Shown: positions 45,526-56,016 of the stretch, piece by piece
How positions within the stretch are numbered: position 1 is the first letter of the stretch
How the letters are laid out: the number at the start of each line of letters is the position of its first letter
From: Stenotrophomonas sp. BIO128-Bstrain
GTDB lineage: Bacteria > Pseudomonadota > Gammaproteobacteria > Xanthomonadales > Xanthomonadaceae
Direction: 5' to 3'
NCBI RefSeq assembly: GCF_030128875.1
Contig: NZ_CP124620.1
Span: 1,736,001 to 1,800,000 of the forward strand
Length of the DNA stretch: 64,000 nt
The notes under the pieces: model-generated
Told to the model about the DNA's origin: nothing
The model's database searches: none
The model's input: the letters and a program-made list of their open reading frames with translations, nothing else
Position numbers and translations under genes: made by a program

Positions 45526-46017
45526 ATGAACGACAAGAACAGCAACGCCGCCAGCGACGGCGGCGAGTACCTCAGCTTCACCCTCGGCGCCGAGCACTAC
45601 GGCGTGGACATCCTCAAAGTCCAGGAAATCCGCGGCTACGACTCCGTCACCCGCGTGCCCGATGCCCCGGATTACATCAAAGGCGTCATCAACCTGCGCG
45701 GCACCATCGTCCCCGTCATCGACCTGCGCCTCAAACTGCGCCTGGAAAATGCCACCTACGATGCCTTCACCGTGATGATCGTCCTCAACGTCGAAGACCG
45801 CGTCGTCGGCATCGTCGTGGACAGCGTCTCCGACGTCATCCCGCTCGCCGCCGACCAGATCCGCCCGACCCCCGAATTCGGCGCCGCCGTCGATACCCGC
45901 TTCATCTCCGGCATCGGCACCCAGGACGACCGGATGCTGATCCTGCTGGATATCGAAACCCTGCTCGACAGCGCCGACATGGGCCAGGCAGCGGTCATCG
46001 ACGACGTTGCCGCCTGA
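45526..46017 (+). CDS. cheW: Chemotaxis coupling protein CheW
   Basis: A 163-residue CheW, the adaptor between receptors and CheA. All family blocks are present: YLSFTLGAEHYGVDILKVQEIRGY, VTRVPDAPDYIKGVINLRGTIVPVIDLRLKL and VDSVSDVIPLAADQIRPTPEFG. It has its own sigma-28 promoter and is followed by a small exported protein and two MCP genes. Confidence 0.97.
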   Translation: MNDKNSNAASDGGEYLSFTLGAEHYGVDILKVQEIRGYDSVTRVPDAPDYIKGVINLRGTIVPVIDLRLKLRLENATYDAFTVMIVLNVEDRVVGIVVDSVSDVIPLAADQIRPTPEFGAAVDTRFISGIGTQDDRMLILLDIETLLDSADMGQAAVIDDVAA

Positions 46018-46088
46018 GACATCCGTCACAGAAAAACGGCAGTCACGCCGCTGCCGCCGTCTGCAACGGCCACCGTCGAAAAAATTGC

Positions 46089-46115
46089 TTCAGTTCCCCC
46101 CTGACCGGCCGATAG
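46089..46115 (+). promoter_or_regulatory. Probable sigma-28 promoter for the small exported protein
   Basis: TTCAGTTC-N11-GCCGATAG: the -10 differs from consensus at one base, the -35 matches 5 of 8, and the spacing is exact. It lies 75 bases before the ATG. Confidence 0.65.
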
Positions 46116-46190
46116 CTGGTTTCAGAACCCGGCTGCACTGGATCGCCCATGGCCGGGCCACCTTGCCCATATCCCCGGAGAATTTTCCCG

Positions 46191-46574
46191 ATGAAGTCCC
46201 TGCTTGCCCTGTTCTCGGTCGCCGTGATCGCCTCTTCCGCCTCCACTGCATTCGCCCAGTCCGGTGAAATGATTCCGCCGGAACTGGCACCGCGCTCGGT
46301 CGGCAAGGACGGCATGGTCTGCGGCAAGGTCGAAAAGGCCCGCTACGCCGAAGGCTCCGAAGGCCAGCCGACCTTCCTGTACATGGGCGGCGCCTTCCCG
46401 CGCCACACCTTCTCGGCCCGCATCGCCGGCGCCAACCGCGACAAGTTCAGCTTCCCGCTGGAATCGCTGGAAGGCAAGACCGTCTGCGTGATCGGCAAGA
46501 TCGCCCGCGATGCCTCGCGTGCTGAAATCGAAGTCAGCTCGCCGGCCGGCCTGAAGCTGGCCAACATCAAGTAA
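46191..46574 (+). CDS. Small exported protein of the flagellar regulon, function unknown
   Basis: A 127-residue protein with a clear signal peptide (MKSLLALFSVAVIASSASTAFA, cleavage after AFA). The mature part (~105 residues) looks like a small beta-barrel of the OB type: GMVCGKVEKARYAEGS, TFLYMGGAFPRHTFSARIAG, GKTVCVIGKIARDASRAEIEV. Two Cys (in GMVCGK and TVCVIG) could form a disulfide. The ATG has GGAG (46177-46180) upstream, and a sigma-28-like promoter precedes it, so it is probably made together with receptors and CheW. It could assist the motor, the receptors or the envelope; I do not recognise a family function. Confidence 0.8.
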   Translation: MKSLLALFSVAVIASSASTAFAQSGEMIPPELAPRSVGKDGMVCGKVEKARYAEGSEGQPTFLYMGGAFPRHTFSARIAGANRDKFSFPLESLEGKTVCVIGKIARDASRAEIEVSSPAGLKLANIK

Positions 46575-46590
46575 CTGCCCGTTCGCCCTG

Positions 46591-46614
46591 CCACGCCGGC
46601 CCTGGCCGGCGTGG
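46591..46614 (+). repeat. Perfect inverted repeat between the exported protein and MCP genes
   Basis: An 11-bp perfect inverted repeat (46591-46601 with 46604-46614) with two bases between arms and no T run. It may be an RNA processing or partial termination hairpin. No separate sigma-28 promoter is visible before the MCP gene at 46671, so transcription probably reads through it. Confidence 0.6.
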
Positions 46615-46670
46615 TCGCTGCAACCGGCCCCGACGGCCGGACGCGTTTGCCACTGGAGACCGCACCTGCC

Positions 46671-49031
46671 ATGCCGTGGATCAACAACCTCAAACTGATG
46701 CCCAAGTTGATGCTGACTTTCGGCGTCCTCCTGCTGGTGATGCTGCTGCAGGGCATCGTGGCCTATCGTGGCCTGCACTCACTCAACAACGTCACCACCG
46801 AACTGGCCGGCCCCCGGATGGACAGCATCCGCACTGCCGGTGAGCTGCGTGGCATGGTCGGCGAGTACCGCAACTCCGCCTACCAGGGGCTCATCCGCGC
46901 CAGCGATGACGTCAAGGCCGAAGCCAAGGCCCGCGCCGCGGAGCTTCGCACCCAGATCGACGCCTCGATCAAGAAATACCCCGCGCTGATCGACAATCCC
47001 CAGCAGAAGAAGCTGTTTGACACCTTCGCCAAGGATTGGACCGATTCGCTGGCGTCCTACGACGCCGTTACCGAAATGCTCGAGCTGGACCTGCCCGACG
47101 ATGCCGTGGACACCTTCGTCGGCGAAACCCGCGCCAAGCACCGCAAGGCCTCGGCGGCGCTGGAAGCGCTGATTGCTGAAGACAACCGTCTCGCACGCGC
47201 CTCCCGCGAGGAAGCCGAATCCACCTACGCCGCCTCGGCCACGCTGACCGTCATCACCCTGCTTGGCGGCGCCGCCCTGGGCCTGGTGCTGGTGTATCTG
47301 TTTGCCCGTTCGCTGGTGGGCAGCATGCGCGGCGCCGTCTCGGTCGCCAACGATGTCGCCAGCGGCAAGCTGGACGGCCATATCGACGTCAGCCGCAAGG
47401 ATGAAGTGGGCGATCTGCTGCAGGCCATGCAGCGCATGCAGCGCGACCTGCGCGAGCGCACCGAAACCGACCAGGCCATCGCCCGCGAGAACCTGCGCAT
47501 CCGTACCGCGCTGGATTACAGCTCCACCGGCGTCTACCTGACCGATGCCCACCACACCATCGTCTACAGCAACCGCGCCCTGCAGCAGACGCTGAGCCAG
47601 TACGAAGCCGACATCCGCAAGGACCTGCCGGACTTCGACGCCGCCGCTTCGCTGATCGGCAAGTCGGCCGCGACGCTGGAACATGGCAGCGAAATCGCTC
47701 CCAAGACCCTGGCCCAGCTGCAGCAGCATGGCGTCAGCCGCCGCCCGATGCAGTTCGGCCAGGCCCAGTTCGCCCAGGTGATCTCCTCCATCGCCAACGA
47801 GCAGGGCGAGACCGTCGGCCACGTCATCGAATGGCGCGACCGTACCCCTGAAGCCCTGGTGGAAGCCGAAGTTGCCCGCGTGATCGCCCAGGCAGCGGCC
47901 GGCGACCTCTCCGGCCGCATCGACAGCGACGGCAAGGAAGGCTTCTTCCTGCAGCTGGCCCAGCAGCTCAACGGTCTGCTGGATGCCAACTCGGCCAGCA
48001 TCGAACAGGTCTCCAACCTGCTCGCCTCGCTCTCGCAGGGCGACCTGACGGTGCGCATGCACGGCGACTTCCAGGGCGTGTTCGCCCGGATGCGCGACGA
48101 TGCCAACGCCACCGCCGAACAGCTCAGCGGCATCGTCACCCGGATCAAGCACTCCAGCCAGCAGATCAACTCGGCCGCCAGCGAGATCGCCACCGGCAAC
48201 AGCGACCTGTCGCGCCGCACCGAGCAGCAGGCCGCCAACCTGGAAGAAACCGCCGCATCGATGGAGGAGCTGACCTCCACCGTGCGCCAGAACGCCGAGC
48301 ACGCCCGCCAGGCCAACCAGCTCGCCATCGGCGCACACAGCGTCGCCTCCCAGGGCGGTGATGTGGTCGGCCAGGTGGTGACCACCATGAGTGCGATCCA
48401 GACCTCGTCCAAGAAGATCGCCGAGATCATCTCGGTCATCGATGGCATCGCCTTCCAGACCAACATCCTGGCGCTGAATGCCGCGGTGGAAGCGGCACGT
48501 GCCGGCGAGCAGGGGCGTGGCTTTGCGGTCGTCGCCTCCGAGGTGCGCACCCTGGCCCAGCGCTCGGCCAGCGCGGCCAAGGAGATCAAGGGCCTGATCG
48601 ACGACTCCGTCGGCAAGGTCAACGATGGCTCGGCGCTGGTGCAGAAGGCCGGCGCCACCATGGGCGAAATCGTCGCCTCGGTGCAGCGCGTGACCGACAT
48701 CATGGCCGAGATTTCCGCAGCTTCGCAGGAACAGTCGGCCGGCATCGAGCAGGTCAACCAGACCGTCGTACAGATGGATGAGACCACCCAGCAGAACGCC
48801 GCGCTGGTGGAAGAAGCCACCGCCGCTGCCCGTGCCATGGAAGAACAGGCCGGTCACCTGACCGACGCGGTGTCCATCTTCAAGCTCGACGAGCAGGAGA
48901 TCGCCCCGGCGCCGGTCGTGGCCGCACCGCCGCGCGCCGTGCGTGCGCCGCTGGCGCAGGCCGCGGTACGTCGCCCGGCCTCGCGCCCGGTGGCCACCGA
49001 ACTGGCCGACGGCGACTGGCAGGAGTTCTAA
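46671..49031 (+). CDS. Methyl-accepting chemotaxis protein with PAS and HAMP domains
   Basis: A 786-residue receptor. TM1 (about 12-31) and TM2 (about 192-212) flank a four-helix-bundle sensor. A HAMP domain is followed by a PAS-like domain (about 280-400, [25 protein letters not shown]), two more HAMP-like repeats ([18 protein letters not shown]), the signalling hairpin and tail DWQEF. The PAS domain gives it a second, cytoplasmic input, possibly redox or small-molecule. I start it at ATG 46671, with GGAG at 46655-46658; the frame is open further upstream but without reason to start there. Confidence 0.94.
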   Translation: MPWINNLKLMPKLMLTFGVLLLVMLLQGIVAYRGLHSLNNVTTELAGPRMDSIRTAGELRGMVGEYRNSAYQGLIRASDDVKAEAKARAAELRTQIDASIKKYPALIDNPQQKKLFDTFAKDWTDSLASYDAVTEMLELDLPDDAVDTFVGETRAKHRKASAALEALIAEDNRLARASREEAESTYAASATLTVITLLGGAALGLVLVYLFARSLVGSMRGAVSVANDVASGKLDGHIDVSRKDEVGDLLQAMQRMQRDLRERTETDQAIARENLRIRTALDYSSTGVYLTDAHHTIVYSNRALQQTLSQYEADIRKDLPDFDAAASLIGKSAATLEHGSEIAPKTLAQLQQHGVSRRPMQFGQAQFAQVISSIANEQGETVGHVIEWRDRTPEALVEAEVARVIAQAAAGDLSGRIDSDGKEGFFLQLAQQLNGLLDANSASIEQVSNLLASLSQGDLTVRMHGDFQGVFARMRDDANATAEQLSGIVTRIKHSSQQINSAASEIATGNSDLSRRTEQQAANLEETAASMEELTSTVRQNAEHARQANQLAIGAHSVASQGGDVVGQVVTTMSAIQTSSKKIAEIISVIDGIAFQTNILALNAAVEAARAGEQGRGFAVVASEVRTLAQRSASAAKEIKGLIDDSVGKVNDGSALVQKAGATMGEIVASVQRVTDIMAEISAASQEQSAGIEQVNQTVVQMDETTQQNAALVEEATAAARAMEEQAGHLTDAVSIFKLDEQEIAPAPVVAAPPRAVRAPLAQAAVRRPASRPVATELADGDWQEF
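48204..48890 (+). repeat. 687-base MCP signalling module, copy 2 of 3
   Basis: Same gapless length as the copies at 43561 and 50633. It differs mainly in the middle of the methylation helix ([15 protein letters not shown]) and around [11 protein letters not shown]. Confidence 0.85.
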
Positions 49032-49052
49032 GCCCGCCACGCACCACGCGGA

Positions 49053-49086
49053 AAGGCCCCGATGCATGCGCATCGGGGCCTTTTTT
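49053..49086 (+). terminator. Rho-independent terminator after the PAS-MCP gene
   Basis: A perfect 11-bp stem GGCCCCGATGC / GCATCGGGGCC (loop ATGC), extended by A-T pairs and followed by six T. This is the strongest terminator in the chemotaxis part. Confidence 0.95.
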
Positions 49087-49141
49087 CTGCGCGTTCCACT
49101 GCGGCGCCGCCCGCAACCTGAATACGCTCAGTCGAGCGGAC

Positions 49142-49168
49142 TCAATCGTGGCGACCTGCGGCCGATAA
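49142..49168 (+). promoter_or_regulatory. Sigma-28 promoter for the Cache-MCP/cheR unit
   Basis: TCAATCGT-N11-GCCGATAA: perfect -10 and exact spacing, placed between the terminator and the MCP gene. It probably drives the MCP gene and cheR-cheD-cheB. Confidence 0.85.
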
Positions 49169-49210
49169 CAGCATTGCCGCGACATGTCTGTCGATCAAAG
49201 ACCCCTGCCC

Positions 49211-51484
49211 ATGAATCTACTCAGCCGCTGGAACCAGTCCTTCTCCAACCTGTCCGTCAGGCGCAAGCTCAACCTGCTGACCGCACTCATCGCCGTCGGC
49301 GTGATCGCGCTGGCGATCATTGCTGCCCGCATGCAGTACCTGGACCTTGCCGAAACCCGCAAGGAAGCGCTGAAGACCCAGGTCGAACTCAGCTACGGCA
49401 TCCTGGCGCACTACACCCGACTGGCCAGTTCCGGCGAGCTGACCGAAGAGGCCGCCAAGGCAGCGGCGTTGCAGGCGCTGGACGTGATGCGTGCCGACAA
49501 TGACAGCGCGTACTACAACGTGCTCGGCACCGACTACACCCTGTTGATGCACCCCTTCGCGCGTGACCGCGTGGGCAAGGTGCAGAAGGACTACACCTCC
49601 AAGGACGGCGTGCCGATCTATCTGCAGCAGGTCGACATGGCCAGGACCGGCGGCGGCTACACGTATTACAAGACCACCAAGCCCGGCAATGACGCCCTGA
49701 TCGAGAAGGTCACCTACGCCGGCATGTACGCCCCGTGGCAGTGGGTCATCACCAGCGGCGTGTACATGGATGACGTGCAGTCCGACGCATTGGCCTTCAC
49801 GGCCGTGATGACCGCCAGTGGCGGCGCCGTGGTGCTGATCGTGCTGGGGCTGAGCTGGCTGATCGGCAACCGCATCACCCTGCCCCTGCGCCAGGCCACC
49901 CACGTGGCCGAAAGCATCGCCCGCGGCAAGCTGGACAGCCGCATCGGTGAGCAGGCGCACGACGAGCCCGGCCGCCTGCTGGAAAGCATGGCGCGCATGC
50001 AGGAACAGCTGCATGCGGTGATCAGCGGCCAGCGCGAGATGGCCCGCCGCCACGATGCCGGCAGCACCGGCTACCGCATGGACGAAACCGCCTTCCCCGG
50101 TGAGTACGGGCTGATGGTGCATGAAACCAATACCCTGGTCGGCGCACACGTGCAGACCATGGATGCGGTGCTGGCGGTGGTGCAACGCTACGCGCAGGGC
50201 GACCTCAGCGCGGACATTGCGCGCTACCCCGGTGAGAAGGCCGCCATCACCGCCACCGTGGATGCGGTCAAGCAGAACCTGGGCAACATCAACGGCGAGA
50301 TCCAGCGCCTGGCCGCGGCAGCCGCCGCCGGCGATTTCAGCCAGCGTGGCGACACCGCCCGCTTCGATCACGATTTCCGCCGGATGATCGGCCACCTCAA
50401 CGCGATGATGCAGGTCAGCGATGACAACCTGGGCAAGCTCTCCCAGCTGCTCTCGGCGATCGCCGAGGGTGATCTGACCGCACGCATGCACGGCGACTTC
50501 CAGGGCGTGTTCGCCACCATGCGCGACGATGCCAACGCCACCGTCGCGCAGCTGACCCAGATCGTCGGCCAGATCCAGGAGGCCGCGGGCAGCATCAACC
50601 TCGCCGCCGGCGAAATCGCCACCGGCAACAGCGATCTCTCGCGCCGTACCGAGCAGCAGGCTGCCAACCTGGAAGAGACCGCGGCCTCGATGGAGGAACT
50701 CACCTCCACCGTGCGCCAGAACGCCGAGCACGCGCGCCAGGCCAACCAGCTCGCGATCGGCGCCCACACCGTGGCCACCCAGGGCGGCCATGTCGTCGGC
50801 GAAGTGGTCACCACCATGGCCGCGATCCAGACCTCTTCGAAGAAGATTGCCGAGATCATCTCGGTCATCGACGGCATCGCTTTCCAGACCAACATCCTGG
50901 CGCTGAACGCCGCGGTGGAGGCGGCACGTGCCGGGGAACAGGGACGTGGTTTTGCCGTGGTCGCCTCCGAGGTGCGCACCCTCGCCCAGCGCTCGGCGGG
51001 TGCGGCCAAGGAGATCAAGGGCCTGATCGACGACTCTGTCGGCAAGGTCGCCGAAGGCTCGCAGCTGGTCAACCAGGCCGGCGCGACCATGGGCGAGATC
51101 GTCGCCTCGGTGCAGCGCGTGACCGACATCATGGCCGAGATCTCGGCGGCCTCGCAGGAGCAGTCCGCCGGCATCGACCAGGTCAACCAGACCGTGGTGC
51201 AGATGGACGAGACCACCCAGCAGAACGCCGCCCTGGTGGAAGAAGCCACGGCTGCCGCCCGCGCGATGGAAGAACAGGCCACCCAGCTGGCCGATGCCGT
51301 GGCCATCTTCCGCCTGGACAACCAGGTCGCGCAGGCCGTCAGCGCGGTCACCGCCCGCGCGGTTGCCGGGATGCCGCCGGTGCGTCCCGTCAGCCGCCCA
51401 ACGCCGGCCGCCCCGCGTGCCGCCACGCCGATGCGTCCCGCGCGCAGCACGCTGGCCGATGACGGCAACTGGCAAGAGTTCTGA
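49211..51484 (+). CDS. Methyl-accepting chemotaxis protein with periplasmic Cache domain
   Basis: A 757-residue receptor. TM1 (about 20-38) and TM2 (about 198-220) enclose a single Cache domain: [67 protein letters not shown]. Cache domains bind small organic acids or similar ligands. HAMP repeats ([35 protein letters not shown]), the signalling hairpin and tail NWQEF follow. I prefer ATG 49211 over ATG 49184 because the sigma-28 promoter would start transcription only some 8-10 bases before 49184. cheR begins 53 bases after the stop. Confidence 0.94.
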   Translation: MNLLSRWNQSFSNLSVRRKLNLLTALIAVGVIALAIIAARMQYLDLAETRKEALKTQVELSYGILAHYTRLASSGELTEEAAKAAALQALDVMRADNDSAYYNVLGTDYTLLMHPFARDRVGKVQKDYTSKDGVPIYLQQVDMARTGGGYTYYKTTKPGNDALIEKVTYAGMYAPWQWVITSGVYMDDVQSDALAFTAVMTASGGAVVLIVLGLSWLIGNRITLPLRQATHVAESIARGKLDSRIGEQAHDEPGRLLESMARMQEQLHAVISGQREMARRHDAGSTGYRMDETAFPGEYGLMVHETNTLVGAHVQTMDAVLAVVQRYAQGDLSADIARYPGEKAAITATVDAVKQNLGNINGEIQRLAAAAAAGDFSQRGDTARFDHDFRRMIGHLNAMMQVSDDNLGKLSQLLSAIAEGDLTARMHGDFQGVFATMRDDANATVAQLTQIVGQIQEAAGSINLAAGEIATGNSDLSRRTEQQAANLEETAASMEELTSTVRQNAEHARQANQLAIGAHTVATQGGHVVGEVVTTMAAIQTSSKKIAEIISVIDGIAFQTNILALNAAVEAARAGEQGRGFAVVASEVRTLAQRSAGAAKEIKGLIDDSVGKVAEGSQLVNQAGATMGEIVASVQRVTDIMAEISAASQEQSAGIDQVNQTVVQMDETTQQNAALVEEATAAARAMEEQATQLADAVAIFRLDNQVAQAVSAVTARAVAGMPPVRPVSRPTPAAPRAATPMRPARSTLADDGNWQEF
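50633..51319 (+). repeat. 687-base MCP signalling module, copy 3 of 3
   Basis: Same gapless length. It shares [15 protein letters not shown] with copy 2 but [11 protein letters not shown] with copy 1, a mosaic pattern that suggests exchange between copies. Confidence 0.85.
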
Positions 51485-51537
51485 GTGCCCGCGGCGATCA
51501 CCCGGTCGCCGCATCCCCTTCCCCTGCGAGTCCGCCC

Positions 51538-52398
51538 GTGTCCACGCCCCCCGCCAACGCCGCTTCACCGAACGCTCGCGAATTCGAGTTCGCCGACCGC
51601 GACTTCCGCCGCGTCTGCGAACTGATCTACCAGCGGGTCGGCATTTCGCTGGCGCCGGCCAAGCGCGACATGGTCTACGGCCGGTTGTCGCGCCGGCTGC
51701 GGGCGCTGGGCATGCGCAGTTTCAGCGAGTACCTGGACCAGCTTGAAGCCCACGGCGGCGACGAATGGCAGGCGTTCACCAATGCGCTCACCACCAACCT
51801 GACCGCCTTCTTCCGCGAGCCGCACCACTTCGAGAAGCTGGCCGAGGAACTGCGCCTGCGCGCCGGCCAGGGCACGCTGCAGCTGTGGTCGTGCGCGGCC
51901 TCCACCGGTGAGGAGCCCTACTCGATGGCGATCACCGCCTGCGAGACCTTCGGCACGCTCAAGCCGCCGGTGCGCATCCTGGCCACCGACGTGGACACCC
52001 AGGTGCTGGCCACCGCCAGCCGTGGCGTCTACGCGATCGACCGCGTCGCCGGGCTGGATCCGGCGATCCGCAAGCGGTACTTCCAGCGCGGCACCGGTCC
52101 CAACGAAGGTCACTGCCGGGTCAACCCCGCGCTGCGCGACCTGATCGACTACCGCCCGCTCAACCTGCTCGCCACCCGTTACGACGTTGGCGGCCCGTTC
52201 GATGCCCTGTTCTGCCGCAACGTGATGATCTACTTCGACAAACCCACCCAGCGCGGCATCCTCTCGCGGCTCATCCAGCACATGGGCGATGACGGCCTGC
52301 TCTACACCGGCCACTCGGAGAACTACCTGCACGCCGCCGACCTGATCCAGCCCTGTGGCCGCACGCTGTACAAACGCGCGACGGGAGCGCCGGCATGA
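51538..52398 (+). CDS. cheR: Chemotaxis methyltransferase CheR
   Basis: A 286-residue SAM-dependent methyltransferase that adds methyl groups to receptor glutamates. The N-terminal helical domain ([33 protein letters not shown]) is followed by the catalytic domain with [32 protein letters not shown] and [13 protein letters not shown]. It should dock to the WQEF tails of the receptors encoded just upstream. The GTG start is at 51538; the stop overlaps cheD (ATGA). Confidence 0.96.
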   Translation: MSTPPANAASPNAREFEFADRDFRRVCELIYQRVGISLAPAKRDMVYGRLSRRLRALGMRSFSEYLDQLEAHGGDEWQAFTNALTTNLTAFFREPHHFEKLAEELRLRAGQGTLQLWSCAASTGEEPYSMAITACETFGTLKPPVRILATDVDTQVLATASRGVYAIDRVAGLDPAIRKRYFQRGTGPNEGHCRVNPALRDLIDYRPLNLLATRYDVGGPFDALFCRNVMIYFDKPTQRGILSRLIQHMGDDGLLYTGHSENYLHAADLIQPCGRTLYKRATGAPA

Positions 52399-52991
52399 GT
52401 CTGCCGATCCGCAACGACGAGGTGATGCGGTATTTCGACAGCCGCTTCCAGGTCACCGCGGCCAAGCTGCTGCCGACCCAGTACCTGGCCGTGGACGACG
52501 CCACCGCGTTGACCACCACCCTGGGCTCCTGCGTGGCCGCCTGCCTGCGCGACCCGGTGCTCAAGATCGGCGGGATGAACCACTTCCTGCTGCCCGAGGG
52601 CAACGTCGGTGATGGCGCGCCTGCACGCTACGGCAGCTATGCCATGGAACTGCTGATCAACGACCTGCTCAAGCGCGGCGCCCACCGCAAGCGCCTGGAG
52701 GCCAAAGTGTTCGGCGGTGCCAACGTGCTCAAGGGATTCACCAGCAATCCGGTCGGCACCCGCAACGCCGAGTTCGTCCGCCAGTACCTGCAGGCCGAGC
52801 ACATCCCGATCATCGCCGAGGACCTGTGCGGCATCCACCCGCGCAAGGTGTGGTTCTTCGCCGATACCGGGCGCGTGGTGGTGCAGCGACTGCCGCACGC
52901 CCACGAAGCCGAAGTGGCCGCGACCGAATCGGCCGTGCGCGCCCGCCTGTCCAAAGCCCCCGTCACCGGTGGCGTGGAGCTGTTCGAATGA
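52395..52991 (+). CDS. cheD: Chemoreceptor glutamine deamidase CheD
   Basis: A 198-residue CheD with the catalytic Cys in [14 protein letters not shown] and the His in [11 protein letters not shown]. It deamidates receptor Gln side chains to Glu so that CheR can methylate them. The order cheR-cheD-cheB with ATGA overlaps on both sides is a common adaptation operon. Confidence 0.95.
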   Translation: MSLPIRNDEVMRYFDSRFQVTAAKLLPTQYLAVDDATALTTTLGSCVAACLRDPVLKIGGMNHFLLPEGNVGDGAPARYGSYAMELLINDLLKRGAHRKRLEAKVFGGANVLKGFTSNPVGTRNAEFVRQYLQAEHIPIIAEDLCGIHPRKVWFFADTGRVVVQRLPHAHEAEVAATESAVRARLSKAPVTGGVELFE

Positions 52992-54058
52992 GCCACGGTG
53001 AGCCCTGCAAGGTCCTGATCGTCGACGACTCGGCGGTCGTGCGCCAGATGCTCAGCGAGATCCTCGCCAGCGATCCCGGTATCGAGGTGGTCGGCACCGC
53101 GGCCGATCCGCTGCTGGCGCGCGAGAAGATCAAGCGCCTGGCGCCGGATGTGATCACGCTGGACGTGGAAATGCCGCGCATGGACGGGCTGGCCTTCCTG
53201 GAAAACCTGATGCGCCTGCACCCCCTCCCGGTGGTGATGATTTCCTCGCTGACCGAGCGCGGTGCCGACACCACCCTGCAGGCGCTGGCGCTGGGCGCGG
53301 TGGACTTCGTCTCCAAGCCCAAGCTCGACGTCGCCCGCGGCCTGCAGGGCTACGCCGAGGAGATCATCGCCAAGGTCAAGATGGCCGCGCGCTCGCGCGT
53401 GCGGCCCCTGTCGCGGCCGAACCCGCCGCGCATCACGCTCGATGCGGTTGCGCCCGTGGCCGTGCCCCGCTCCATCCAGTTCCGCACCACCGACCGCCTG
53501 ATCGCCATTGGTGCCTCGGCCGGGGGTACCGAAGCCCTGCGCGTGGTGCTGGAGGGCCTGCCGGCCGACGCCCCGGCGGTGGTGATGACCCAGCACCTGC
53601 CGGCGCAGTTCAGCACCCCCTTCGCCGAGCGCCTGGACCGCCATTCGGCGATGTCGGTGCGCGAGGCCACAGACGGTGAAGCGGTGCTGCCCGGCCACGC
53701 CTACCTGCCCCCTGGCGGCAAGCACCTGCGCGTGATCCGCGATGGCGCCCGCTGGCGCTGCCGGATCGACGATGGCCCCCCGATCAACCGCCACAAGCCG
53801 GCGGTCGATGTGCTGTTCCGCTCGGTGGCCGAAAGTGCCGGGGCCAACGCCATCGGCGCCATCCTGACCGGCATGGGCGACGACGGCGCCCGCGGCCTGC
53901 TGGACCTGCGCAATGCCGGCGCCCCGACCCTGGTGCAGGACGAGGCCACCAGCGTGGTCTGGGGCATGCCCGGCAGCGCGGTGAGGATCGGCGCGGCCGA
54001 GGAAATGGTGCCGCTGGAGCGGATCGCCGAGCGCTTGATGGCGTTGGCGCGCAGCTGA
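52988..54058 (+). CDS. cheB: Chemotaxis methylesterase/deamidase CheB
   Basis: A 356-residue response regulator with an esterase output. The receiver has Asp13-Asp14 and phospho-acceptor Asp59 ([11 protein letters not shown]). The methylesterase domain has the Ser-His-Asp residues in [19 protein letters not shown] and [10 protein letters not shown]. It removes methyl groups from receptors during adaptation. The start is ATG 52988, overlapping cheD; it ends 23 bases from the convergent ligI-like gene with no obvious terminator between. Confidence 0.96.
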   Translation: MSHGEPCKVLIVDDSAVVRQMLSEILASDPGIEVVGTAADPLLAREKIKRLAPDVITLDVEMPRMDGLAFLENLMRLHPLPVVMISSLTERGADTTLQALALGAVDFVSKPKLDVARGLQGYAEEIIAKVKMAARSRVRPLSRPNPPRITLDAVAPVAVPRSIQFRTTDRLIAIGASAGGTEALRVVLEGLPADAPAVVMTQHLPAQFSTPFAERLDRHSAMSVREATDGEAVLPGHAYLPPGGKHLRVIRDGARWRCRIDDGPPINRHKPAVDVLFRSVAESAGANAIGAILTGMGDDGARGLLDLRNAGAPTLVQDEATSVVWGMPGSAVRIGAAEEMVPLERIAERLMALARS

Positions 54059-54081
54059 CCCCGACGGACCGCCCGCTGGCC

Positions 54082-54969
54082 CTATGCCCAGTACAACCGC
54101 ATCGGGTTGTCCACCAGCAGCTTGCGCTGCAGCTCGGCGGTCGGCGCGATCCGGGGAATGACATCCACCAGCGCGCCGTCATCGGGCATATGCGATTTCA
54201 GGTTCGGGTGCGGCCAGTCCGTGCCCCACAGCACGCGATCGGGGAAGCGCTCCACCAGATGCCGGGCGAACGGCACCACGTCGTCGTAGGTCGGCGGGCC
54301 GCTCCGTGACAGACGCTCCGGGCAGCTCACCTTGCTCCACACATTCGGGTGCTCGGCCATCAGCCGCACGAACTGCTGGAACGCCGGGCCATCCACGGGT
54401 TGGGTGACGTCCGGGCGCCCCATGTGGTCCACCACCACGGTGGTCGGCAACGAGGTGAAAAAGCCCCAGCGTTCGGCCAGGTCAGCCGCCTCGAAGTAGA
54501 CGACCACGTGCCAGCCCAACGGCGCGATGCGCTCGATGATCGCGCGGTAGTAGGCATCCGGCTTGGGGTCGACCAGCCGCTTGACGAAGTTGAAGCGGAC
54601 CCCGCGCACGCCAGCTTCGTGCAGCGCTTGCAGCTCTGCATCGGTCACACTATCGCGTACGGTCGCTACGCCACGGGCGCGGCCTTCCGCGCTGCGCAGG
54701 GCGTCGACCAGGGCGCTGTTATCGGCGCCGTGGCAGGTGGCCTGTACGATCACGTTGCGCTCGAAACCCAGCCGGTCGCGCAGCGCGAACAACTGGTCCT
54801 TGCCCGCGTCGCACGGGGTGTACTTGCGCTCGGGGGCATACGGAAACCGGTCGCCCGGGCCGAACACGTGGCAATGCGCATCCACCGCGCCGGGCGGCGG
54901 CACGAAACCGGGCACGCTCGGGTCCGGGCAGAAATCCAGCCAGTCAGCGTCTTTCACGAACGTCGTCAT
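54082..54969 (-). CDS. ligI: 2-pyrone-4,6-dicarboxylate lactonase (LigI type)
   Basis: A 295-residue amidohydrolase-superfamily protein. The opening VDAHCHVFGPGDRFPYAPERKYTP (His32, His34), VVVDHMGRPD and LWGTDWPHPN blocks match LigI, which hydrolyses the lactone of 2-pyrone-4,6-dicarboxylate (PDC) to 4-oxalomesaconate (OMA). It is the last gene of the minus-strand operon, one base after the LigJ-like gene. A related lactonase substrate cannot be excluded, but the rest of the operon fits PDC. Confidence 0.88.
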   Translation of the reverse strand: MTTFVKDADWLDFCPDPSVPGFVPPPGAVDAHCHVFGPGDRFPYAPERKYTPCDAGKDQLFALRDRLGFERNVIVQATCHGADNSALVDALRSAEGRARGVATVRDSVTDAELQALHEAGVRGVRFNFVKRLVDPKPDAYYRAIIERIAPLGWHVVVYFEAADLAERWGFFTSLPTTVVVDHMGRPDVTQPVDGPAFQQFVRLMAEHPNVWSKVSCPERLSRSGPPTYDDVVPFARHLVERFPDRVLWGTDWPHPNLKSHMPDDGALVDVIPRIAPTAELQRKLLVDNPMRLYWA

Positions 54970-54970
54970 T

Positions 54971-55993
54971 TCACAGACCCCTTGCCTTCAGCTGTGCATC
55001 CAGGCGCGGATAGACGCGCCGCGCGTTGCCTTCGCAAACCTTGTAACGGTCGCCTTCGGACAGGCCCAGCGCGTTCACGTAGCGCAGCGTGTCGTCGAAG
55101 AACTGCCCGGTCTCCGGGTCAATGCCCCGCACCGCGCCCACCATTTCCGAGCCGAACAGGATGTTGTCGATGTCGATCACCTTGAACAGCAGATCGATGC
55201 CCGGCTGATGATAGACGCACGTATCGAAGAACACGTTCTTCATGACGTGCTCGTTCAGCGGCGGCTTGCCCAGCATGTCGGCCAGCCCGCGGAAGCGCCC
55301 CCAGTGGTAGGGCACCGCGCCGCCGCCATGCGGGATGATGAAGCGCAGGTCGGGGAAGTCACGGAACAGGTCACCCTGCAGGAACTGCATGAACGCCGTG
55401 GTATCGGCATTGAGGTAGTGCGCGCCGGTGGCATGGAAGTTGGCATTGCAGCTGCCCGAGACGTGCACCATCGCCGGCACGTCCAGTTCCACCATTTTCT
55501 CGAAGAACGGATACCAGGCGCGGTCGGTCAGCGGCAGGCCGGTCCAGTGTCCGCCGGACGGGTCGGGGTTGAGGTTGCAGCCGACGAAGCCGAGTTCGTT
55601 GACGCAGCGCTCCAGCTCGGCAATGGAGTGGGCGATCGGTACGCCAGGCGACTGCGGCAGCTGGCACACGCCGATGAAGGTTTCCGGGTAGAGCGCCACC
55701 ACGCGGGCGATCAGGTCGTTGCAGCGGCGGGTCCACTCGGCGCTGACCCGGTCATCGCCGATGTGGTGGGCCATCGTGCTGGCGCGCGGGGAAAAGATGG
55801 TCATGTCCGCACCGCGCTCGCGCAGCAGGCGCAGCTGGTTGCCCTCCACGCTCTGGCGCAGTTCCGCATCGCTGATGTCCGGATAGACCGGCACAGGCAG
55901 CGAGGGATCGTTGTAGTGCGCGATCTGCTGTTTGCGGAAGGCGTCGTGGCTGGCGGGGGCGGTCGTGTAGTGACCGTGGCAGTCGATGATCAT
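54971..55993 (-). CDS. ligJ: 4-oxalomesaconate hydratase (LigJ type)
   Basis: A 340-residue amidohydrolase-family hydratase starting MIIDCHGHYTTAP (His6, His8). Further blocks are GCNLNPDPSGGHWTGLPLTDRAWYPF, FHATGAHYLNADTTAFMQFL and ILFGSEMVGAVRGIDPETG. Length equals the 341-residue LigJ that adds water to OMA to give 4-carboxy-4-hydroxy-2-oxoadipate. The start at 55993 has Shine-Dalgarno GAGG seven bases upstream; the open frame extends nine residues further without one. It is unrelated in fold to the GalB hydratase used in Pseudomonas. Confidence 0.92.
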   Translation of the reverse strand: MIIDCHGHYTTAPASHDAFRKQQIAHYNDPSLPVPVYPDISDAELRQSVEGNQLRLLRERGADMTIFSPRASTMAHHIGDDRVSAEWTRRCNDLIARVVALYPETFIGVCQLPQSPGVPIAHSIAELERCVNELGFVGCNLNPDPSGGHWTGLPLTDRAWYPFFEKMVELDVPAMVHVSGSCNANFHATGAHYLNADTTAFMQFLQGDLFRDFPDLRFIIPHGGGAVPYHWGRFRGLADMLGKPPLNEHVMKNVFFDTCVYHQPGIDLLFKVIDIDNILFGSEMVGAVRGIDPETGQFFDDTLRYVNALGLSEGDRYKVCEGNARRVYPRLDAQLKARGL

Positions 55994-56016
55994 GCAAGGG
56001 CCTCGTGGGGGAGGAA

